Shown here: positions 13,900-25,900 of the stretch, piece by piece | How the letters are laid out: the number at the start of each line of letters is the position of its first letter | Position numbering within the stretch: position 1 is the first letter of the stretch | Source: Nectonema munidae | Taxonomy: Eukaryota > Nematomorpha > Nectonematoida > Nectonematidae | Direction of reading: 5' to 3' | Assembly: GCA_030549495.1 (NCBI GenBank) | Contig: JAUIRK010000022.1 | Location: 279,501-343,500, forward strand | Length of the DNA: 64,000 bases | Position numbers and translations under genes: made by a program | Notes under the pieces: generated by a model | The model's database searches: none | The model's input: only the letters and a program-made list of their open reading frames with translations | Told to the model about the DNA's origin: nothing

Positions 13900-15468
13900 A
13901 GGCAACAACAAAACAATCGTTTGCGACGAAGCAACCTCTCGATTGATGTTTGAAAAAAAATTCCACTCAAAGAGACGATATATGTCTATTCGGCCAACGG
14001 ACTGGCGACGAAGTGTCCGTTGACGAAACGTTGGGGCAGCGTCTGTTATGCCCAATTTGAGCGAAACAGAGGCATGTATGGGAAGAAGAATATTACACAA
14101 ACACAAACTCCCATAAAACGGGTTTGCTGTGTTAGTGTGGTGTTAGTTACTGTGTGTGAGAATATAAATTTAAATTAATAAAGATTAAAACTTTTTTCTA
14201 CTTCATTATAACTTATTGGCACCTGTAGTAATAAAAAAACGTCGCAACGACAAGTAGGGCGCAAAGACATTATTTTAGCGTAGAATAATCTTTTAACATT
14301 TTTAGGGAAGCTTCAAAAATTTTGTTAATTCTGCTTTATTTATGAATAAAAGATGAAGAATGAGCCTTTAGCGAATTATTACATTAATAAAATAATGTAT
14401 GAAGTCTGTGGGTTTATGTATAATAATCAAAAGTGAGAAATATTTAAAACAAATGCTAACTTTAAATAGTATTGAGTAATATTATAAACAAAAAAATAAG
14501 GACAGTAAATCGAAAATAACTAAGATTCATAAAATGATTTTGAAAAGCCGGGTTGCGGAGTTCGAGATTTGGGATAAGAAGAGTGGTAGTTGGTTTTTAG
14601 AAGAAATTTGGAGTCAGAGTAAGAAATTAGAAAATGAACCAATATATACTAATGTGTACTTGGAGTAGGAGTTTTGTAAGTGCTTCAAGTGAGAATCAAA
14701 TGTTTAACCCTTGGACTCCGTCCGCATGCTGGAAGGTAATAAAATTAATGTTTTCTTGGCGCAATGGTCATTCGGTTCAATTGTTGTGAGCTCAATAGTC
14801 AGTTTACGCAAAAATTAACTTCTCAAGCTATGAGGGTAGATGCGGGTAAAAATTAATTTACGGGACCCGCGAGTACCTATATAATTTATTTTGCGGGTGC
14901 GGGTACTAAAATATTTCACATGCAGGACTCTAATAACACACTTCAAAACATATATACATACACACACACACACACACTCATTTAGTCTCTCCCACATAGA
15001 TATTATACATATATAGACAATATAGCGCTAAAAGAGGCGGAGAAACATAGCTGGTTTCAGCGACCAGTTAATAAATTACCGTTGCGGGTCATTTTAAAAC
15101 TTACAGCTTACTTGTAAAATTAGGGAAAAACTTTTTCTTTTTTTTTTTAATTTTTGTATGAATGATAATTTTAAGATTTTTATTTTAATTAAGAGACAAA
15201 ATAAATTTTGGCGCATCATCATCAGAAAACATTATATTTGGTGCGTAATCTATAATATGTTAGCCACATCTGGTATAAAGTGTAAGATTAGTAGTAGAGC
15301 AGATCAATCACTCACACCCACACACACCCACATTGAAATTGACTATCACACACACTTTTAAGTCATCAAAGCTTCATTTGTTTCAAACTGATTTTTAACT
15401 ACTATTTTTTTCAAATTTTGATTAATTTTCATTTCTGATATTTTGTTGCGCGTGATGTTTTATGTATT
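13900..15468. other. intergenic with simple repeats
   Basis: No host gene recognised. It includes a CA microsatellite near 14958-14977, a CACAC-rich stretch near 15310-15330, and GCGGGTGCGGG-type sequence near 14860-14900 that is probably part of an undefined MITE. Confidence 0.4.
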
Positions 15469-15469
15469 T

Positions 15470-17700
15470 TGATAAGTGCTGCTAGCGAGCGTAATTTCGC
15501 TCTTGCTTGCCATCATATTTCCACAAGAGCTTTAAAAGGCCAAACTCTCAGTGATATTTTATCAAGCAACCCCATTTTGATGTTCTTTGATCCTCCATTA
15601 GTGGCGGCTGCCAGCGCAACTGTAGAGTCTGTTAGGCAAAAATATCTCCTCTTGTAGCCACTATTGCACAGGTAAAGGCCAGCATTTTGAGCGTAGCAAT
15701 GTCTCGGCATCCTGAGATAGCCCATCTTCTGATGGTGTTGGTATTCTGGCAAACAAAGCCGATCCCTTGTAAGCAGGCATACACGAAGATGAGAAAAATA
15801 CTTTTGATAAAGGTTATTATCTTGACTGGCCTGATGATGATTCTAGATTATAGGGCTATCTGAGCGTCTTACCTCGCTTCTTCTTTAAGAATGCCAAAAA
15901 GGGCGAGATAAGGCGCGGAGCGCTGGCTAGAGTACCGATGTAGCAGTTAACGTTCAACAACATTCGTTTAAGCTATTTCTTGGGGTATTTGGCTTTGCTG
16001 AGATGTTGGAGGATCAGTACTGCAAACGCCGTTTGGACATTATGGCCTGTTTCGAAGGAAATGTGTAGCCTTCTTTTCTCTAAATCTATGAATACTCCCA
16101 AAAACTGGATATGGGAGGTGGGCCTGATCGCCAACTTCCAGTGGTTGATCCTGATGTGCACTCTTGGAGAAAGAGAGAAAAGCTACAGTGTAGTAACTTA
16201 AAAAGAGAAGCTAATCAACCAGGTAAAGAATGATCCTGAACTGGGCTTGTGGAAATCTTGCGAGAAAGGCGCATCTGAGTTTAAATAAGACAAATTTGTG
16301 CACTGCTGGCGAAAAATTTGCCTCCATTGGTAGTCTATTAAAAGCGTAGTGTTTTTGCCCACTTTGATGGAGAATAAGTCTCTGTATCCTTCCGCAATAC
16401 AGATCCCGTAAAAAGCCTCGGTAAGATAGATGGGCGTGGCGTAGTGGCATTCTTGTTGAATAAGGGTTAGCGTGGACGGGGGAGCCAGTTTGATTCCTGG
16501 GTTACGAAAAAACTTAGTGGTGAAGTTGAAGTTGGCCACCAACCTGGTTTTTCCGTTCGCTTTGGGAACTATGAAACAAGGAGAGGAAATCCTTGGTTTA
16601 TCTGGACACAAGGGGATCACCCTATGAGCTAGTAAGGCTGGGATGACTGAGTGCTCAATAAATTTTCGTTGGTCTGGAGGAGGCTGGCTAAACCTGGACA
16701 AAGAACCAAACGGAGAGCCCGAAATAATACGGGATCTATAGCAATGTTTAAGAATCCTTAGTGCTACAGGTTTACGAAGGTCCTGGGGGGCTTTAAACAG
16801 TGACGGTTTACACTGGAAGGATGAGTACTTGTTTATGGCCGCTGCGGCCTTGGGTCTCTTGAGGTCTCGGATGCTTTTGCCTAGAGATCCTTCGAGGGCA
16901 TTGATTTAGAGTCGGCATCGTCCGATGGGACAGGAAGGAGTTCCAAATACGGTTATTCAGAACTGGTTGACTCTGTGTCCTCCTCAAGGCTGGCAATTTA
17001 TGAGTCAGAGAGGGGTTCTTCAACCGGTGAGAGTACTGACGTAAAGAGTTCTCTCCATTCCAGTGGAGTTCTCGAGTAGGTTTTGGTTACGTATGCGGCG
17101 AGGATGCCAAGGACGTCCAAACGGAAATCGTCTTGTGGTTTGCTGATACGGGCTTTGACCCTGTCTGCTTCCAATTTCTACAGAAGAAACGCCTGTGCCG
17201 GAGTCTTAGGTGGCGGAACCGGTGGAACGGGTTCTTGACATATCTCGGGTTGTTGGTAGAGCCAGTCGGGGTCTTCCCATGCTGGATTGGGTAGGTAGGA
17301 GCAGTTATTCCGATAACCAGAACGAAGACAAGGAACGCAGTGGAGGAGCCACCGGTGGTGGTAGTTCCAGTAAGAAACGGTAGCCCAAGAGAGCGTCGAG
17401 CTCTAGTAGGGGCCCAGCCCACCAGCTCCTATTTGGGATATGATCCAGTTAGCAAAGTTTGTTGCCATCTGGTCCTCCCATGCGTCTAGTGACGCCTTAA
17501 CCAGGCCTCGTTTTAGGCCGGGTTGCAGCGGGGCACTGACCAGGCCGGGCCTCCGCCCTTTGCCGAAACCTAGGGACTTCGGAATTTAGGGTTATACGAG
17601 CAGTCGCTAAGCGCCCCGCACTTTCAGAATCAGCCAGAATGGGATGAAGAGCACTGGCAGCTTGTCACGACGAATATGTCTCACAGACGGTAGTTGAGTT
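15470..17700 (-). mobile_element. broken retroelement pol fossil (DIRS-like or LTR kin)
   Basis: A GC-rich island in AT-rich DNA, coding on the minus strand. A reverse-transcriptase segment lies near 16200-16700 (SSPCFIVPKANGKTRLV), a thumb-like segment near 15975-16160 (QFLGVFIDLEKRR), and an RNase H-like segment near 15515-15750 (LTDSTVALAAATNGG). The RNase H-like signature recalls DIRS elements, but I cannot exclude an LTR family. Proline/arginine-rich sequence at 17087-17422 may derive from the 5' gag-like part. The copy is clearly broken, with several breaks, and no terminal repeats were found. It looks old and inactive. Confidence 0.6.
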
Positions 17701-17711
17701 GCAGCATCATT

Positions 17712-18017
17712 TCATATCGACTCAATTGTGTAGTAAATTATTTGCTGGGCAATCTCTTGAGTAGCAATAGATTTAGCCTTTATTTCTTCTTGTACTAACA
17801 AGACTTCACGGCGGGATAGGTCAACAGCATTGGTGTGATCATTTACACGACCAACTACTTCATTTTCACAAACTTTTACTTTGGCTTTGCAGTTATCATG
17901 GCGACGTTTTTCACATTCATAAGATGTAACATGATTTGCCAATTCTTTCTGCTCTACATAGATGTATCCTTTATAAATAAGCTTCATTTTTGCACATTTA
18001 CTTCGGATGAACTCCAT
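17712..18017 (-). CDS. FLYWCH-type zinc-finger fragment (MULE-associated)
   Basis: A 101-residue frame. Residues ~11-60 read KLIYKGYIYVEQKE ... SYECEKRRHDNCKAKVKV ... NDHTNAVD. This is the FLYWCH fold, with aromatic spacing, two cysteines and the final H-x-H region. Here the last His position reads Asn (HTN instead of HTH), so zinc binding may be impaired. FLYWCH fingers in arthropods often sit at the start of MULE (Mutator-like) transposases, and the tail VQEEIKAKSIATQEIAQQII fits the linker of such proteins. No MULE core follows: the frame ends and the neighbouring DNA is the retroelement fossil. It is probably a transposon remnant; an orphan host gene is less likely. Confidence 0.6.
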   Translation of the reverse strand: MEFIRSKCAKMKLIYKGYIYVEQKELANHVTSYECEKRRHDNCKAKVKVCENEVVGRVNDHTNAVDLSRREVLLVQEEIKAKSIATQEIAQQIIYYTIESI

Positions 18018-18889
18018 GATGAATGTGTTGTGAAATAAGGACAGTGAAGGTAAGACTTTATTTAGAATGACAGAAAAAACAGAAAAAGGAAATACTTACA
18101 AAATGTGAAAGTGTTAACAATTTTTTCAAGGATCAAGTACACAGAAATTGGTGCTTTAGAGAAATTTACAAAATGTAAAAGTGTTAACAATGTTTTCCCA
18201 AAATGAGAAATTTCAAGAAAAGGAGGGGGCATCAAATTTGTATTATTGTACTTGTACTTTAATAAATTACTTACTACTTGTGTGTACATTTATACATTTG
18301 GTGTTTTTAAAAATTGTATCTCTTAGTGCACCCCACTGAAATGTCCGTTTAGCTCCGCTTCTGCATTATTTAGATTTTTAAATATCCTTATGTAATACGG
18401 CATTTTTATATATTTTTAATGAAAGCAAATAAGTTCTCCTTATTTACAGTTATTCAAGGAGCTTAGCTCCCGCACACTCCCACCTCCCCTAGTGTTGTCA
18501 AAGTCTAGCAACAGTGTTGGCTAGTGGAAAGGTCTATTCCAAGACACTTACTAATTAAGGTGCATAAGTAAACACATATTCAAAATGAATTTAACAGCTG
18601 TTGCATGGCTTATAATTTTTCGAAGAATGCACGAAATTATTTCAAATTCCAAATATTTTTTCATTTGTAGAGAAATAAAAACTTCAAACATGTACAAGGG
18701 GTGTTTATTTGGTGGGAGAGGTTACCATGTCCCCCCCCCCCCCCGCGGTTGAATTATATTTTTGGGTGATTATTTTGCGATTCACCAGCTACCGATTACA
18801 GTTGATAAAATAAAATATATCATTTTAGATTGTCGAAAATTAACTTAGATTTATCGGGCAAATTCATACCAAAAATCCTCTCCTTTTAA

Positions 18890-19000
18890 CCCTTTGAGGA
18901 CCAGTGGGTCACCAGTGACCCAAGAAATGAAAATCGCTTGCTTTGAATATATAAAATTCCATTGAAAAAGAAAGCAGACGAATCCAGGTTGTTAGTCTTG
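18890..19000. repeat. solitary piggyBac-like terminus
   Basis: Directly after TTAA (18886-18889) the sequence reads CCCTTTGAGGACCAGT, followed by the palindrome GGGTCACCAGTGACCC at 18906. TTAA, then CCC, then an internal palindrome is also the plan of the two piggyBac elements at 22.3 and 44.4 kb. No matching opposite end was found, so this is a truncated element or a MITE with one recognisable end. Confidence 0.5.
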
Positions 19001-19923
19001 AAAATTGTGTCAACGCTAGAATGGGGCACTGTACGAGCACATAGGCGAATCAAGAACACCCAAAGTCGAACCAGGAGAAAACGGAAAACCAAAAGCTCAC
19101 TCACTAGTAAAGAACATATGTACGACGCGTTTCAGATATGATAACTTTGAAAAGTTTACTTTTTCATCATCTTTGAAGTCAATGACAGTATGAGTGATGA
19201 ATGATATAAACAGCCTTCTCTTGCTTTGCTTGAAGGAAGAGAGATGGAGGCATCGTATGATGATAATATATCGTTTCATAAAGGAAGCAGCCCTATTTAC
19301 AGAGTTATTTATAACGAATGGTGTGCTGTGTTACGTAGGCTTCGCGTCACAATTAAAGCATTGATTATTATAAAAATTTGACATTTTGTTTTATCATTTT
19401 TATTTGTTTATCATTGAGAAACATTGTGTGATAATAAGAGACGAGTTTCATGATGCAACATCAGATGTGATCTTCGCCATTTTATTTCAATTTCTCGTTC
19501 TTGTCATCACGTATTATTCTCCACGATAAGTTAGTTCATTTATGCACCTATAGTTTTCTGCACTGTCGTCACATTTGGCATTGCTGTTCTCAAACCACAG
19601 TAACAACGTAATTTTTGTGTCTGTTTTATACCGTTTGATGAATTTCCTCTCATTCCACACACACAGAATGCCTGGTTCTGCTTACTATATCCAATAAATC
19701 TTACTAGTTTTTTGATTTAAGAGATTTACAGTATTTAACCTTCAAATCCAATCAAATACGCTCTTCTTGTTATTTCTGTTCTCCGTTCTTCGCAGAGATG
19801 TGATTGCAGCAAAATAATTTTTTATCATTCCCATTATTCTTCTTCATTTTAATGATTTCACGATGAGAGGATGATTGAAATAGTTGCCATCCACTTTTGT
19901 AACCTTTTTAGAATGTTTGAAAT

Positions 19924-22900
19924 ATGAGTGAAGTTGAGCAAGCAGAATCCGTACAATTTTTGACACCTTTTGAAGACATCTTCACTATTCCTGAAGGCGA
20001 AACAGCTGAATTTTCGGCTTTCATTTCTCGTTCTGATGACGATGATCTGAAAATTGAATGGTTCCACAATGGCAAACCTCTTGTTTCAGGTAAGATTTTA
20101 ATTTTAACATTTGGATTTAAACATCTGTTATCATCAAAGCTAAATTATCAATTTTTAGCCGTGCAAATTGAGCGAATTAAACTTCGTTTTCTACGTTATA
20201 AATATTTGTAATGTGTATGTTATATATACAAATGTTTCAAAATTTTTCTTGGAACTTTCAATGAAAATCAAGTAAAACAAGAGAACTTGCGTAATTTTTA
20301 ATGATTTTTTCAAGTTAATTTTTCCCCACTTTTGTATTTGCGTCATCTTTCCATTAAAAATAAAAAGAAAATAGATTAATTTTTTGTGGAATCTGTAAGA
20401 AAATTTTATATTCAAAAGAAACCGTTTTTTACATTTTCATCTATAAATGTAAATATTAATTTTACAATGAAAAAACATTTGGGAAATAAAATTATTATAT
20501 TTAATTATTTAAATTGTTTTCGAGTATTTTTTAAAAAGATCAGAGCGCACATCTGGAGCAAAGGCCGTCCACGTTCCTTTCCCTAATGTTATGTATATCT
20601 TCCTAGGTTTGGGAGTAGACTCAGGGGCGCACATCCTCGAAATTATTGGGGGCGAAATTTTTTTGTTGCAATTTTCAAAATTAGTGGTCTCGAAATACCA
20701 CGGGAGACGAAATATTCAAGCAATCCTTCAGCGCATACCTAAAGTCCTGAATTTATAAGACTACTTTATACTTTTTTACAAATTTGGTGAATTTAAATAC
20801 TATACTTCCAGCGAAAATATTTTAATTAAATTTGCAGAATATACACTAGTTTAAAAAAATCCAAAATTGTTGGGGGGGGGGGGGGGGGTGGGATAGGCTT
20901 TTCATTTGAAAATGAAGTAGTCTACCAGGCACATTACAGAAATTGATGAAAGGATATTTGATTCATAGAGAAAACAACTGAAAACAAATAACTGAAGGTT
21001 GGATAGTTTTATATGAGTGAATGTAGTCTGAAGGCAAAGAATCTACTAGACACCCTGCGGTGTTTATATGAAAAAATGTGATTGATTCAGGGGCAAGGGT
21101 ATAAAATGAAGTTATAATTGTGTAAACAAAAATAAAACAATAAATTAAGATTTCATTATTTCATTTTTCTAAGCATCATTCAAAAATAGTTTAAAAGCTA
21201 AATTGATGCAAGCTACAAAAATCTACAAAAAGTAAAATAACTTTTAACATTTTGAAATGATTTGCCTTTTATAATATCTTTTAAGGAAAAAAAATCAGAA
21301 AAAGTAATAGACAAAAAGTAAAAATTTTTACAGCATAACTTAAGTTTTTTGAAAACTAATTTGACGTATCCCCTACAGCATACTATATGGGTGGCATGAC
21401 AGGTTAGTTAAGATGATGGACTAAGCACGGAAGCCTCTGGATTCGATTCTTCATCGATACGAATTAGTTCATAGTTTGACATAAGCGGTACATCAGTGCC
21501 TTGTCAATGAAAATACCCCCGCTGCACCTTACCTTTTACTCAAAATTGAAAAATTTGCTACATAATTTTCATAAGAGAAAAAGGAAACAAAATAAACTAA
21601 TAAAGCAATTTTCACTATTTTAAAATGGGACCGTCTGTTCTCAGAATAATTTCAAAATAATAGGAGGCTTAAAGAATGAGAGTTTATTTGATATTTTCAA
21701 GTTTTTATAAACAGCAAAATCCAACGTTTAAGTAGCTAACGCTTATAGGGTGATTTGATAGCACTTGTGTTTTTTACATTTTGTAAGGAATCATAGTATA
21801 CAAAAATTGATAGTTTAATCACTTTTCATAAAATTATTTAAGAACACAAAATCATTAAAAAATTATTTAAACTAACAAATCAAAGTATACGAGAAAAGAA
21901 AATCATTGCTTTTTTTTGAATATTTTTGTTCAGAAATAAAATTCTGCCAGCTGTTATAAATAGATTAAGTACATTTTTAGCAACTGAAAATTTTTTCGAT
22001 ATTATATTTTTATTATAATAATCAACAAATTTTCTTAAAAAAATGATTTAATTATGTACAGTGTTACTTATAAAATCGAACATTATAAAAAATCTCTGCT
22101 CAAATATTAAGCAAATAGAGTATTTTTGCTTTTAAACTGAATAGCTAGTCAAAATATTCATTTCCAAATTGTAATTGAAAAAAATTTCTTGACTTGAAAA
22201 AATTAGTTTTCAAATGTTACAAAATGTAACAAACGTAATGATAAAGATTAAGTGACTTGTTGAAAAAAATTCTTAGCGCGAGTCTAGCAATATTCATTGA
22301 TATAAAATTGTAACGATTGAAAACTATTTTAATCCCTTTCAGTCCGAGAAATTTATTTTCCTATTTTTTATCTTTTCGTATATTGCATGTTCTTAAAATT
22401 ATGTTTTGAAGACTTTTTTAAAAAAAAAGATTATTTTTCATGTTTTAGTCAAGAATACGAATCGTGACATATTTGTCACTGTCAGACTGAAGGGTAATAA
22501 AAAGTAAAGAGTTTATGCAAAACTTTATTGAATGAAACAAAATCAAAGTTCATGGAATTGCTTGAAACAGTTTCTTTTTGTGGAACAACATAGAAAAATA
22601 GAGCAAGTCATACATCGAAACGAGGTCTTTGACTCATGTTTTTTGGAACTACATAACTTGCATCTTACTCTTTTTTCAACGGCTTCAACTAAATGTAATG
22701 GCGTAGTTGTAATAAGGTGTGATTTGCTCAAACTCTCTGGAATCTTCCTTTTTCTTGAGCAAAAATCAGATGTTCATACTTTAATAATCTCCATTCTAAA
22801 TTCAAACGAAGATAGACAAGTTTGATTTTTGTTGAAGAGCGAGTTTTCAAATTTTTTTTTATATAAAATGTATGAATTATTGATTCTAATTTCTAATAAC

Positions 22901-25900
22901 TCAAAAAAGATTTTGTGATAGTATTTTGTCTTTGATCTTCTTTCATTTTTATAATAAGATACAGTTGTCCCATCGTATCAACTCCTCCCATATATTTATT
23001 ATACTCAGATACAATTATTGGACAGCACACCTTCACTTTTTCTTTTGACTTCTTCTTCCTCCTTTCTATAAACTTTGTTTCTTTTGGGTTTAAAAAATTT
23101 GACAAAACAAGTACAGACCTGTTGTCCATCCATTTAACAACTCCACAAGTATCAGAAACAAAGTATTCAATGTCTCCTCTTTTCATCTTTTTGTCTGGTA
23201 AAAAAAATTTGGGCATACCTTTATTATTTTATTATAATAATAAATGCATGAATTTTATTATTTCCCAAGTCTCTAAACAAGTTAGGTGAAGAAAAAAAGT
23301 TGTCCGTGTATAACTCTACTCCAGATCCTTTCAAGTTTTTGGTTAATTTTTTTACTACCCTTTCACCAAGTGTAAACCGATTCTTCGCTTCTTCAGTTTT
23401 CACAGCATACAAATCACACTCAAAAAGATAACCAGACATACTATCACAACGACACCAAAGCTTAAAACCCCATTTTACAGGTTTATTTTTTATAAACTGT
23501 TTTGCAAAATGATGTCCTTTGAATTTAATCATATGCTCATCAATTGATTGCTGATGAGTAGAAATCATAGCTATTTGAAAGGCTTTATTGAAATGCTCAA
23601 ATACTGTTCTAACTTTATGAATTCTATCATGTTTTGGATCTGTAATAGGGAGACACTTACTATTGTCATTGTAATGTAGAACAGAACGTAAAAAAAAGAA
23701 ACGATCGCAAGTCATTAGATTAGCGATAAAATTGAACACGTACTCCAATAATCCCTCAACCTTGGCAGCTTATGTACGCCCATATACAAGTGTATACATA
23801 TAAAACAATACATCTCTTTAAAAACAATTTCTCCTACACTTCCTTTTTGATTCATGAAAATTTTGTTTTGATTTAGTAAATCATGCATTAAAATGTCAAA
23901 ATTACAAGTTTTCGAAAAAATTTCATAACAATTCGTACTACTTATGCTTTCAATTTCATCATTTATCTTACCCCAACTTCTATAGGACAACGGTATTGAA
24001 AAACACTCAATTCTTTTTGTCCATGTAAAATCTCCAATTGCTTCTTTGTCTTGTGAAACAAACGGAGTGTACTCTTTGAGTTGAGAATCTACAATTTCAA
24101 TCTCTTCTGCTTGATTTTCATCATCTTTTTCCAAAAACTGCTGATCCTCAAAATCCAAGTTGAAATTTTCATAATTTTCGCTTTCTTCATCACTATTTTC
24201 GGGTAAGAGGCACTATTCAATGCAATCTCTTTTCACAATGAAACTACGAATCCGAGGCATAAACAAAAATGGGAAGACACGTGAGTACAATTAATCAAAA
24301 AATCATATGGACTCTCAAAACTTTGTGCGTCTCTTTCCAATGTTGGCAACATGCATGCATGAATCTTAAGACCTGGAGTGACATATATGTCCGGTATAAT
24401 CTGATGAACTACTGCTAGACGACATACACTATCTTTTGAGATTTCATAACATGACGGATCGAATATTTATCAAGTTTTCTAGCAGATGATTATTTTTATT
24501 TTATGTTTTTCTTCTTTTAAATTTTGAATTTATGTGCTTAAATAATGCACATTTGTTACTGGAAATATTTAACTAGCAAAATCCATAGAAAAAAAGTAAA
24601 CAAAAATTAAAAAAAAGCGTTTAGGCCTTTTTTTATATGAGAATTTTTTATGAACGGACATATATGTCCTCTCGGTCTTAAAGGGTTAACTCTAAATATT
24701 AGACAGAAGGAGTGGTGTAGCCAGAAAAAAGTTGATAGGCGGGGGGGGGGCACAATTTAAAAACAAAAAACTTGAGCAACATTATTTATACTTTCTTGAT
24801 CTTTTCATTGAATAAATTTTGGAAAACTGATATCGCATAAGATGCATGGGGGCACATACTACATATGAGAGAGGGCACGGCCCCCCATGCCCAGCCTAGC
24901 TACGTCACTGGAGAGAAGAGAGCTGAATTAGATGGGAGAACTTAAACAAGAGAAGAGGGCTTGAGTGAATGATTGAGTTTTAGCAGAGAAAGCGGAAGAG
25001 AAAAACAGAGGAGACAGAAAGAGAAATAGAATCACTGTGACAGAAGATGAGAAATCTAGTGGATAATTAACATGTGTTTGCTCAAAAATACTACAAGGAG
25101 GAGACACTGTGATAAACATTGCTGACTTATTGTGTGAATATTGAAATAATGGATTATTATTATATAGCTCTCACGCATCGTCTGTAAAATATGTTTGATA
25201 GGAATTTCAGAGCAGCTTGGCATGATGTTTGGTTGATTCGAAAGTCTACATTCCTTCTTTTATTCTCTTATCTTACATTATCATGTATTTGAATGATCAT
25301 TACAGGGTCAGACTAAACATCCCAAAACACCCCAAATAATTCTAAAGCACTACAAAAAAGAGGGTTAGATAACCCCAAAACATCCAGAAATAACAGGAAG
25401 TACCCCAAAACATCCCTCGTTTCCCGGATATGCGTCCCTGATTTGGATCTAAAAATAAAAGACCACTTTTATTGTAAGCAATGATATTCTGTTGTTTCAA
25501 ACTTCTTTCCAGATTTATCGTATTTAAGAACCAAACATAATTATTCGTTTACGAAATATCTTGAATCAACAAGATATTTGATTGAAATTTAACAAGATTT
25601 TAGGCAAGTTTTTGTCAGCTTTATAGACCTAACTTTGATATTCCTCTCAAATACTTTTTCAGATACGAAAAGTATGGCTAAGTGTTATGTTAGTACCCAT
25701 ATATAATTTATTTTTAAAACATGGCCACCTTCAATTTTAATATTTTTGGCCTCTGTCTCATTAGTCATTAATGTATAGAGGATGTGTTACAATCAACTTG
25801 TGCTGGAGTTTTTACCCTTTTTGTTCAAAGGCTCGCGACATGGCTGCTTGTATGAGGGGGACACGGTGGCCATGGTCATTTCGCCTGTGTATTCCAATGA

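Larger units (their letters stand above)
20620..25306 (+). repeat. composite repeat R1, copy 1 (interrupted by piggyBac)
   Basis: Shares long stretches with 37470-39895 (same orientation) and 33801-35340 (mostly opposite orientation). Landmarks are the phrase GTCTACTAGACACCCTG or its variants, a tRNA-like segment at 21389-21457, and a CAGTGGCGTAGCCAG-type MITE at 24710-24910. A piggyBac (22333-24685) splits it. This copy lacks the internal piece that copy 3 has at 37554-37970. I see no conserved protein in R1, so it is probably non-autonomous. Its true ends are uncertain. Confidence 0.65.

Noticed and set aside
13576-14106. Longer frames overlapping the 13.5-kb exon on both strands
   Set aside because: Their composition and lack of homology mark them as shadows. 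Only the 13538-13822 minus-strand exon matches a family.
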